Below are positions 9,065 to 16,776 of a stretch of DNA of 64,000 nt, piece after piece. The DNA is from Dyadobacter sp. UC 10. GTDB taxonomy: Bacteria > Bacteroidota > Bacteroidia > Cytophagales > Spirosomataceae. The notes beneath the pieces were generated by a model. It searched no databases. It was not told the DNA's origin and saw nothing but the letters and a program-made list of their open reading frames with translations. Where the stretch lies: the NCBI RefSeq assembly GCF_008369915.1, contig NZ_VSRN01000001.1:1302001-1366000 (forward strand). The letters run 5' to 3'. A program made the position numbers and the translations under genes. Positions within the stretch are counted from its first letter, which is position 1. Every line of letters starts with the position of its first letter.

Positions 9065-11440
9065 TTACTCATTTTTCAAACTTTTGACAGGGTTCATCAG
9101 GGCCGCTTTGATACTTTGAAAACTGATCGTGAGCAGCGCTATACCTATCGACAGCAGTCCGGCCAGGACGAAAACCCACCAGCTGATTTCGATTTTGTAA
9201 GCATAGCTGGTTAGCCATTTGTTCATCACGAACCAGGAAACAGGCGTGGCAATCAAAATCGCCGTACAGACGAGTTTCAGAAAATCGCCTGAAAGTAATG
9301 CGACAATGCCGGCAACCGAGGCGCCTAAAACCTTCCGGACACCAATTTCCTTGGTACGCTGCTCGGCGGTGAAAGCCGCCAGCCCGAAAAGTCCCAAACA
9401 TGCAATGAAGATCGCCAGTCCTGAAAATATCGTTGCAAGTCTTCCTACGATATCTTCGCTCCTGTAAGTGCGCTCATAATCGCTGTCGACAAAACTGTAT
9501 TTGAATGGAAATTTAGGGTTGATTTTTTTATAAAGCCGCTCAACGCTCGCCAGCGCCCCGGCTGTTTGCCCCGGCTGCGTGCGGATCAGGATATTCCCGT
9601 AGTGCCCCGGACTAAACCGGATGATCAGGGGCCTGATCTGCTCGTGCAGGGAATTAAAATGGAAATCCTGCATTAACCCCACGATTTTGCCCGGCTTGTC
9701 CCACATCGTCAATGGCTGGCCGACCGGGTTTTTGTAACCTATCCTTTTCGCAGCTGCCTCATTGATTAAATAATTCGTAGAATCAGAAGCAAATTCTGGT
9801 GAGAAGTCCCGTCCGTCGACAAATTTAATCTTCATGGTTTCCGCAAAATCGTAGCCTGCGGCCGTATTATTAAATGATATTGCTGCCTGCGGGTCTTTCC
9901 CCGGCCAGGTAATTCCTTCCGTAGTGCTGCCATTACCCAATGGATTGGCATACATATGCGTGACTGCCTGCACCCCTGTTGTTTTCAGCAACTCTGCTTT
10001 GAAAGTGTCATAATTTTGCGGCAACTCGCCATCGGAGGCTATTATGATCAGATTTTCGCGGTTGTATCCCAGGTCTTTGCTCCGGATAAATTCTAGCTGC
10101 TGGTACACGACCACCGTACCGACAATCAGTAACATAGACATCACAAACTGAAAGACCACCAGCGCCCGCCGGAACAAATGCGCCCCTGAGTTGATTTGCG
10201 ACACCGGAAGCAGGCCTTTGAGTGTTTTCAACGGATTGAGGGAAGACAGGAACAAGGCCGGATAACTGCCCGATAAAATGCCCGTAAAAAACAGCATACC
10301 CAGCAAAATCCCCCAAAAATAAGGTTCACCGATTGGCAGCGACAGCGTTTTATCAGTCAAATTGTTAAATAAAGGCAGCAAAAGCACGATCATCACGATC
10401 GCCAGCAACATGGAGAGGCAGGTAAGCAGTATCGCCTCGCTCATGAACTGGCCGACCAGGGAAGGTCTCCCCGCGCCTACAACCTTGCGGACGCCCACTT
10501 CCCTCGCCCTGCGCCCGGCCCTGGCGGTAGAAAGGTTCATGAAGTTGATCACGGCGATCAGCAATAGAAAGCCGGCCACCACTGCCAGCAGCCTCACGTG
10601 GTCAATCCGGCCACCGTGCAGGTAACCATCTTTATAATTGGAATAGAGATAAGCCTCGGTTTCCGGCTGCAGAAAAAGATTAATGTGGAATGTTTTGCTA
10701 AAATCGGTATTCCTGCCTTTTAAAAACCATTTCAGTTTAGCATCAACAACAGACCGGTTCGCATCTTCACGCAGCATGAGGCGCGTTTGAGGACCTGCAT
10801 TGGTCCAAAATTTCAACCACGGTTCCCTTTGAAAAAAAACGTCCCAGCTTAGCAGAAAATCGTATTGATCAGCAGAAGTGGCGGGCAGGTCTTCAAACAC
10901 CGCCGTTATCCGATAGTTTTGGGAATTGTCGAATTGCAGGGATTTCCCGAGTGCCGCTGCCGGCGTACCGAAATAGTGCTCTGCTACTTTCCTCGAAATG
11001 GAAAGGCTTTGCGGCGCGTTCAATGCTGTTTTGGGGGTGCCTGCGAGCAGTGGAACACTGTAAATCTGAAACCAGTCGGCGCCGGCAAAGCAACCGTTAA
11101 ACCTCTCAGACTTATCATTCAAACTAAGTAAATGGCCTTCCTGCCAGGAAAAACCGGCTGCGTACATAACTTCCGGAAACTGCCGTTTGAGCTCGTCGGC
11201 CAGGACGCCGGGGGTATCATCATCGGCCACGACCTTACCGTCAGTAAACTCCCGCTCCATGACCCGGTAAATCTGCGACACGTTTTTGTAATTTCTCCCT
11301 ATACTCCATTCATCGCTGATCCACAGGAATATGAGCAGGCTTGCCGTCATGCCGAAGGCAAGTCCAAGCACATTAATAGCCGAAAACACCTTATTCCGGA
11401 AGAAATTCCGCAGCGCGATCTTAAGGTAGTTTTGATACAT
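9065..11440 (-). CDS. P4: MacB/FtsX-type ABC permease, full length
   Basis: 791 residues. Starts MYQNYLKIALRNFFRNKVF; first cytoplasmic motif RAREVGVRKVVG, second RTKEIGVRKVLG, tail KAALMNPVKSLKNE. The second periplasmic domain shares GRDFSPEF, YLINEAAAKRIGYK, LTMWDKPGKI and DFHFNSLHEQI segments with P17, making P4 and P17 a close pair although they lie about 35 kb apart. Upstream are a degenerate half-site ladder (11554-11587) and a purine/pyrimidine inverted-arm repeat, so P4 may head a P4-P3-P2 unit. A TGGCTC/TTGCT element at 11461-11475 is probably too close to the start codon to be its promoter. Confidence 0.93.
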   Translation of the reverse strand: MYQNYLKIALRNFFRNKVFSAINVLGLAFGMTASLLIFLWISDEWSIGRNYKNVSQIYRVMEREFTDGKVVADDDTPGVLADELKRQFPEVMYAAGFSWQEGHLLSLNDKSERFNGCFAGADWFQIYSVPLLAGTPKTALNAPQSLSISRKVAEHYFGTPAAALGKSLQFDNSQNYRITAVFEDLPATSADQYDFLLSWDVFFQREPWLKFWTNAGPQTRLMLREDANRSVVDAKLKWFLKGRNTDFSKTFHINLFLQPETEAYLYSNYKDGYLHGGRIDHVRLLAVVAGFLLLIAVINFMNLSTARAGRRAREVGVRKVVGAGRPSLVGQFMSEAILLTCLSMLLAIVMIVLLLPLFNNLTDKTLSLPIGEPYFWGILLGMLFFTGILSGSYPALFLSSLNPLKTLKGLLPVSQINSGAHLFRRALVVFQFVMSMLLIVGTVVVYQQLEFIRSKDLGYNRENLIIIASDGELPQNYDTFKAELLKTTGVQAVTHMYANPLGNGSTTEGITWPGKDPQAAISFNNTAAGYDFAETMKIKFVDGRDFSPEFASDSTNYLINEAAAKRIGYKNPVGQPLTMWDKPGKIVGLMQDFHFNSLHEQIRPLIIRFSPGHYGNILIRTQPGQTAGALASVERLYKKINPKFPFKYSFVDSDYERTYRSEDIVGRLATIFSGLAIFIACLGLFGLAAFTAEQRTKEIGVRKVLGASVAGIVALLSGDFLKLVCTAILIATPVSWFVMNKWLTSYAYKIEISWWVFVLAGLLSIGIALLTISFQSIKAALMNPVKSLKNE

Positions 11441-11553
11441 AACCCGGGATTAAGTAGTACAGCAACGAAGAGCCAAAAATAACGATCCAGTCAGATAAAT
11501 ATTTTCAATACGCTAATAATCAACTACTTAAATAAAATACAATAACCCACATT

Positions 11554-11587
11554 GTTCAAAATCGAACATTCATGTCCGGGAAGGGAG
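11554..11587. promoter_or_regulatory. Degenerate half-site ladder upstream of P4
   Basis: GTTC (11554), GAAC (11564), GTCC (11574) and GGAG (11584; GGAC expected) are spaced exactly 10 bp apart. The first dyad, GTTCaaaatcGAAC, is a good palindrome; the fourth half-site is damaged where the purine repeat begins. It lies 114-147 nt upstream of the P4 ATG, much like the sites at 38591 and 24286. Confidence 0.5.
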
Positions 11588-11731
11588 GCAAGGTGGGAAG
11601 GGAGGAAAGGTGGGAAGGTGGGAAGGTGGGAAGGTGGGAAGGGAGGAAAGGTGGGAAGGGAGGAAGGGAGGAAGGAGGAAAGGGTTTATTATCCTCCTTC
11701 CTCCCTTTCCTCCATCCTCCCTTTCCTCCCC
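11577..11731. repeat. Purine/pyrimidine inverted arms between P5 and P4
   Basis: Plus-strand purine arm 11577-11684 (GGGAGGAAAGG/GGTGGGAAGG units) and pyrimidine arm 11691-11731 (CCTCCTTCCTCCC). The pyrimidine arm abuts the P5 stop codon. In the minus-strand transcript this reads stop, GGAGG-rich arm, short loop, CCTCC-rich arm, then a leader to P4. Confidence 0.88.
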
Positions 11732-14107
11732 TTATTCCAAAGATTTCACCGGATTTGCCAATGCGGCTTTGATGCTTTGAAAACTGACGGAGAGAATGAC
11801 CACCAATGTGCAGCACAAAATTGCCAGAATGAATATACCAGGGCCTATGGTGATGCGATAGTCGAAGTCTCCCAGCCACTTTTCCATTATATACCAGCCG
11901 ATCGGGGCGGCGATAAGAAAAGAAATGACGATCAGTTTTAGAAAATCCCCGGTCAACAACTTAACGACGCTGGCAACTGAGGCCCCCAGCACCTTGCGAA
12001 CACCTATTTCCCTGGTGCGCTGCTGGGTTGTGAAAGTAGCCAGTCCGAAAAGTCCGAGACAGGAAATCAGGATTGCAAGTGTGGTAAAAATACCGGTCAG
12101 CGTACCTGTGAGCTGCTCCTGAGCAAATCTGGCTTTGTAAGTATCATCCGCAAATGCATATTCGAACGGGTAACCCGGGTTGTATTTTTTAAAAATGGCT
12201 TCCGAGCTTTTCAAATTTTGAGCTATGGGATTCCGGCTGTTTAACCGTATACTCACCCATTGAAAGGGCATGACTCCGCCTGGCCCCGCAATGATTACAG
12301 GCTTGACCGGTGAGTAAGGAGATTCAAAAATAAAATCTTTCACTACCCCCACTATACGCCAGTCTTTTTGCTGAAAATTAACAATACCCCCAATCGGTTC
12401 CTGCAAACGCATTGCCTTTACCGCAGTCTCATTCAACACAATGGCATTCGAATCCGAAGGGTAACGTGCAATATCTACCTCCCTGCCTTTCAACATTTTC
12501 ACTCCGGTGGTTTTAACAAAGTGCTGGTCCGCTCCGAACAGATCAAACTCGACATTCTTATCCGACTCAACGCTTCCAGGCCAGGAAACACCCCATTGAC
12601 GTGCATTCAGGCTCGTGGCCGGCCCAAGCGACTTGGTAACGGAAACAGCCACGTCCGAGTTGATAAGCTCTTCTTTTAGTGCGTGATAATGCTTTTCAAG
12701 ATCCCCTGATAATACGGTAAAGAGAAGGTGATCTCTGTTAAATCCACTATCCCTGTTCTCTGCGTGACTGATTTGCTTTTTGATCACCAGCGTTGAAATA
12801 ATAAGAATGATAGCGAAAGTGAATTGTATGACGACAAGGCCTTTCCGTGGTGAAAAGAAGTCGCGCTCGGGCTTCACATTCCCTTTAACCACCTTCGCAG
12901 GTTGAAAACCGGACAGAAAAAAAGCAGGGTAGCTTCCCGCCAGCAAGCCTGTAAAAAGAACGAAAGAGATTGAAGTAGACCAAAAATAAGGCGTATTCAG
13001 ATCTACATCCAGCCGTTTCCCTACGAGATTGTTGAATGCAGGCAATAAAGCGAAAATAAGCAAACCGGCAATGCAGCCCGCGACCGCAGCCAGCATAACG
13101 GACTCGCCGACGAACTGAAATATCAACATTTTCCGTGTAGCCCCCGCCACTTTCCGGACACCCACCTCCTTTGCCCGTTTTTCGCTGCGTGCAGTGCTCA
13201 GGTTTACAAAATTGACGCAGGCGATAAATAATATAAATGCCGCGATGATGCCAAACAATCTGACATTAACAATACCGCCCCCCACAAGCTGTCCATTCTC
13301 GATTTTAGAAAACAAATGCCATTTGCTCGCCGGATGCAGAAAAATTTCCCGGTGGTCAACGTTTTCGATCGTTCCTTTCAGGTAACGGGCACTTAGTTTA
13401 CTGATTTTTTTATTTATAACAGCCTCGCTCGCATTTTCTTTTAGCGTCACAAATGTTGTGTAGTTATTGGCAGTCCAGTCGTCGGAAGGGACGCCCATTT
13501 TTTTGAAATAATCCCAGGGAAGAAAATAGGTACGATCTGCAAACTGGCTGTTATGCGGCAAATCTTCCAGCACTGCCGCAACGACAAAGTTATCCTTACG
13601 CTCCACCTGTATCGGCTTACCCACCGCGTCGACCGTGCCAAAGAAATTCTCAGCCAGCTTTTTAGTAATGATGATCCCATCCGGGGCCGACAGTGCAGAG
13701 TTAGCATTTCCGGCTAAAACCGGCAGGTCGAACATTTGCAGAAAACCAGGATCGGCAAATGCACCCTGCATGTTTACACTCTTATTTTGAGCTGATAACA
13801 GCAATGTCAAAGGCACATAGCGGGTTGCCTGCTCGATATCTGCATAAGAAGCTTTCAAGGCAGGGGCCAGCGGTGCCGGAGTACTGCCCCAAACCGTGGG
13901 TTCGTCATTAAATACATCGCGGTTATAAACCTGATACAACCGGTCTGCCTTCCGGTAGACCCGGTCAAATTGCAATTCACTTTTGATCCATAAAAAGATC
14001 AAAACCGAAGCCGCCATTCCAACAGCAAGCCCGGTAATATTGATCAACGCGTACCCCTTCGCGCGAAGCAGGTTACGAAACGTGATTTTCAGGTAGTTTG
14101 AGAGCAT
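11732..14107 (-). CDS. P5: MacB/FtsX-type ABC permease, full length
   Basis: 791 residues. Starts MLSNYLKITFRNLLRAKGY. The first motif is RAKEVGVRKVAG, after VNFVNLSTARSEK; the second is RTREIGVRKVLG, after FTTQQ. The protein ends ANPVKSLE and lacks the last two residues (usually SE) found in nearly all paralogs; the shortened end lies exactly where the pyrimidine repeat arm begins, which suggests the repeat's arrival replaced the original 3' end. Upstream, another purine/pyrimidine repeat separates it from P6. Periplasmic segments include FDRVYRKADRLYQVY and DFIFESPYSPVKPV. Confidence 0.92.
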   Translation of the reverse strand: MLSNYLKITFRNLLRAKGYALINITGLAVGMAASVLIFLWIKSELQFDRVYRKADRLYQVYNRDVFNDEPTVWGSTPAPLAPALKASYADIEQATRYVPLTLLLSAQNKSVNMQGAFADPGFLQMFDLPVLAGNANSALSAPDGIIITKKLAENFFGTVDAVGKPIQVERKDNFVVAAVLEDLPHNSQFADRTYFLPWDYFKKMGVPSDDWTANNYTTFVTLKENASEAVINKKISKLSARYLKGTIENVDHREIFLHPASKWHLFSKIENGQLVGGGIVNVRLFGIIAAFILFIACVNFVNLSTARSEKRAKEVGVRKVAGATRKMLIFQFVGESVMLAAVAGCIAGLLIFALLPAFNNLVGKRLDVDLNTPYFWSTSISFVLFTGLLAGSYPAFFLSGFQPAKVVKGNVKPERDFFSPRKGLVVIQFTFAIILIISTLVIKKQISHAENRDSGFNRDHLLFTVLSGDLEKHYHALKEELINSDVAVSVTKSLGPATSLNARQWGVSWPGSVESDKNVEFDLFGADQHFVKTTGVKMLKGREVDIARYPSDSNAIVLNETAVKAMRLQEPIGGIVNFQQKDWRIVGVVKDFIFESPYSPVKPVIIAGPGGVMPFQWVSIRLNSRNPIAQNLKSSEAIFKKYNPGYPFEYAFADDTYKARFAQEQLTGTLTGIFTTLAILISCLGLFGLATFTTQQRTREIGVRKVLGASVASVVKLLTGDFLKLIVISFLIAAPIGWYIMEKWLGDFDYRITIGPGIFILAILCCTLVVILSVSFQSIKAALANPVKSLE

Positions 14108-14115
14108 GGGAAAAA

Positions 14116-14191
14116 TGGAGGAAGGGAGGAAGGGAGAAGGGAGGAAAGGGGGAAGGGGGGAAGTCCATCCTCCCTTTCCTCCATCCTCCCC
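14116..14191. repeat. Purine/pyrimidine inverted arms between P6 and P5
   Basis: Purine arm 14116-14163 (GGAGGAAGGGAGG units) starts 8 nt upstream of the P5 ATG. Pyrimidine arm 14166-14191 runs up to the P6 stop codon. With almost no loop the arms could form a near-continuous hairpin that would hold the region just before the P5 start codon. Confidence 0.88.
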
Positions 14192-16624
14192 CTACTCCCC
14201 TCTCAAAGATTTAACCGGATTTGTTAATGCTGCTTTGATGCTTTGAAAACTGACGGTTATGAATGCGATGACGATACCCAGGACCGCGCCGATTGCGAAC
14301 ATCCACCAGCTGATTTCAATCTTGTACTGAAAATTCTGCAGCCACTTGGTCATGAAATACCACGCAACCGGTGAGCCGATTACGATTGCGATGAAAACGA
14401 GCGTGAGAAAGTCTTTGGAAAGCATTCCTACAATGCTTCCGACCGATGCGCCGAGCACTTTGCGCACACCGATTTCCTTCATGCGTTGCTGTGCCATGAA
14501 TGTGGCGAGTCCGAAAAGTCCAAGGCAGGCGATAAAAATGGAAAGACCGGCAAAAATCTGGTAAAGCAGGCTCATTTGCTTTTCCTGTTTGTAAAAATCT
14601 TCGATCGTTTCATCAAAGAATTTACCTTGAAATGCTACTTCGGGGAAAATTTTCGCGTGCGCCTTTTCAATGTAACTTACTGCTTTTGAAAGATTACGCG
14701 TGCGGATTTTGATCCCGCCCTGCCAGTAGAACTGACTCATCGGCATGATCACGATTGGCTGCAATGCCTCCCGGGCAGAACTGGACTTGAAATCTTTCAC
14801 CACTCCCGAGATTGGCCGCCAGTCGCTGCCTCCCGTTCTTATGTTCTTACCAATCACCGCATTGGCGTCGCTGATCCCCAGTTTCCGGAGCAATGTTTCG
14901 TTCACCACGCAGGATTTGGTAGAATCACCCGCGCGAAATACGGTGCCCGCAACAAGTTGTAGACCGTAAGTTTCCAGGTAATCTTCGTCGGCAAATTTTT
15001 GGAACAACTGAAATTCCTCGTCCACACCGCGATTATCAAATGCAAAGTTGCCCGACCATTTATCGTCAGATGAAGGGACATCAGACGCAAAACTCACAGA
15101 TTCAATTTCCGGGTTTTGTAACAATTCGTTTTTAAATGCCTGATTGCGACTGGCATAAGCATCGTCCAAAACCAGCGTATATACACTTTCTTTAACAAAC
15201 CCTAAATCCAGACTTTGCACAAAATTCATCTGCGTAATCGTCACAATGGTCCCTACTACCAATATTTGCGACACACCGAACTGAATGATGATCAATGCTT
15301 TTTGCAAAGAAATCCCGGTAAGCGAGCGGGTCGCTACCTTACTTTTGATCGCCTCGATCGGTTTAAAACCAGACATAACAAGCGCTGGATAAGATCCTGC
15401 CGCCAGGCTGATTAAGAGTGTTATATCAATGATAAAAAGCCAGATTTCCGGATTGGTGACCACCGGCAGCTCGGCGGGAACCTGTGATATTTTCCCGAGA
15501 AGCGGAATGCACAGCATTGCTATCAAAGTGCCCAGGATCACCGAAAAGCTCACGATCAGGATTGTTTCGCTGAAAAACTGCCTGATCAGCTCGCGCCGGC
15601 TGCTCCCCAGCACTTTCCGCACGCCTACTTCCATGGAGCGGCGCGCAGACTGCACAGTCGCGAGATTGACAAAGTTGACGCAAGCCATAAAAATGATCAG
15701 TACGCCGATCACGCCGAGCGTCCACAATACGGTCCGGCTGGTTTGATGTGCCGAAAAGTTATTGAAACGACTGTCGTGATGCAGGTCAGCCAGCGGGCTC
15801 AGGAAAAGGGAAATCTTCTTCTTATCGTCTTTCTTATTATAATGTTTACTGGAAAATTTTGCGAGAAGCTTATTGACCGTTTCCACGGCCATATTTTCCG
15901 GCAGCAGCACAAAAAGCTGGTCACTGCTGCTGGTCGAGCCCCAGTTTTCAAAATCTCCAAACCCGAAAAGCAACGGATGCTGCCGCTTCGTCTCATAGGA
16001 AGCGACCATATCGACCGGGAAATCAGTGTTAATTGGAGGATTGGCAATGATCCCGCCCACTTTCACGACCGTTTTGTTATTGATTTTCAAATACTGACCG
16101 ACCGCATCCTGCCAGTTACCGAAATATTTTTCTGCCCTTCGTTGCGATAGTACTACTACATTGGGATCCTTTAAAACCGCTTTGGTGCCGGATAGCCACG
16201 GAAAATCGAAGAGCTCAAAAAATACCGGCTCGGTCATCAGGCCGTCGTCCTCTTCCCTGAATTTCTGATCAGTGGAATTGTTATTCGCATCTTTGCCTAA
16301 AACCGTCACCTGCGCATCCATGGTACCATACACCGAAACGATTTGTTCGAGCTGCGGCAGGTCCACTTTCAATGCAGGCGCAAAAGGAAGCGGGTTACCA
16401 GGCGTGTAATCTACCTGTCCGCCCGGGTATTGCGTCTGCCGTACGATCCGGTAAATACGGTCCTGTTTCGCGTGAAACCGGTCGAAACCAGATTCATAAT
16501 TATAGACGACATACAGCAGCAAACAAGCCGCCACCCCAATCGAGAGACCCATTACATTCAGGATCGTATAATTCCGGTACCGCAACAACGTGCGAAAAGC
16601 GATTTTTAAATGGGTTGAGAGCAT
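14192..16624 (-). CDS. P6: MacB/FtsX-type ABC permease, full length
   Basis: 810 residues. Starts MLSTHLKIAFRTLLRYRNY. The first cytoplasmic motif RSMEVGVRKVLG has Met where paralogs have Lys or Arg, and the second is RMKEIGVRKVLG. The tail is KAALTNPVKSLRGE. Shared segments (NPLPFAPALKVDLP against MPLPVLAALRSDYP; LPENM in both; VNFVNLAT in both) make P11 its nearest relative by eye. Purine/pyrimidine arms follow its stop codon. Upstream of its start lies the hybrid repeat whose two arms belong to different families. Substrate unknown. Confidence 0.92.
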   Translation of the reverse strand: MLSTHLKIAFRTLLRYRNYTILNVMGLSIGVAACLLLYVVYNYESGFDRFHAKQDRIYRIVRQTQYPGGQVDYTPGNPLPFAPALKVDLPQLEQIVSVYGTMDAQVTVLGKDANNNSTDQKFREEDDGLMTEPVFFELFDFPWLSGTKAVLKDPNVVVLSQRRAEKYFGNWQDAVGQYLKINNKTVVKVGGIIANPPINTDFPVDMVASYETKRQHPLLFGFGDFENWGSTSSSDQLFVLLPENMAVETVNKLLAKFSSKHYNKKDDKKKISLFLSPLADLHHDSRFNNFSAHQTSRTVLWTLGVIGVLIIFMACVNFVNLATVQSARRSMEVGVRKVLGSSRRELIRQFFSETILIVSFSVILGTLIAMLCIPLLGKISQVPAELPVVTNPEIWLFIIDITLLISLAAGSYPALVMSGFKPIEAIKSKVATRSLTGISLQKALIIIQFGVSQILVVGTIVTITQMNFVQSLDLGFVKESVYTLVLDDAYASRNQAFKNELLQNPEIESVSFASDVPSSDDKWSGNFAFDNRGVDEEFQLFQKFADEDYLETYGLQLVAGTVFRAGDSTKSCVVNETLLRKLGISDANAVIGKNIRTGGSDWRPISGVVKDFKSSSAREALQPIVIMPMSQFYWQGGIKIRTRNLSKAVSYIEKAHAKIFPEVAFQGKFFDETIEDFYKQEKQMSLLYQIFAGLSIFIACLGLFGLATFMAQQRMKEIGVRKVLGASVGSIVGMLSKDFLTLVFIAIVIGSPVAWYFMTKWLQNFQYKIEISWWMFAIGAVLGIVIAFITVSFQSIKAALTNPVKSLRGE

Positions 16625-16640
16625 GGCTTTGTTCGGTGTT

Positions 16641-16776
16641 TATTGGCTGTTGGCTGTTAGCTTTTAGCTGTTGGCTTTTGGCAATTGGCTTGGTTTCTAC
16701 TTTCTATATTCAAGTCCCTAAATGGGCCTCCCTTCCTCCCTTCCTCCCTTCCTCCCTTCTTCCCTTTTCCCCCCTT
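16641..16776. repeat. Hybrid repeat between P7 and P6: TTRGCTN arm plus pyrimidine arm
   Basis: The left arm 16641-16692 is TTRGCTN type (TTGGCTGTTAGC units), near the P6 ATG. The right arm 16726-16776 is CCTCCCTT type and reaches the P7 stop codon. These arms do not complement each other, unlike those in the pure repeats. A recombination or replacement event between two repeat families is inferred. Confidence 0.8.

Noticed and set aside
11460..11475. TGGCTC-N4-TTGCT as a sigma-54 promoter for P4
   Set aside because: Wrong gap (4 nt) and only about 20-35 nt from the start codon, leaving almost no leader.
11572..11879. Open frames reading Gly/Lys/Arg- or Pro/Ser-rich protein across the purine repeat
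   Set aside because: They are translations of the low-complexity repeat arms on both strands and part of P5's 3' end; no start signal or family support.
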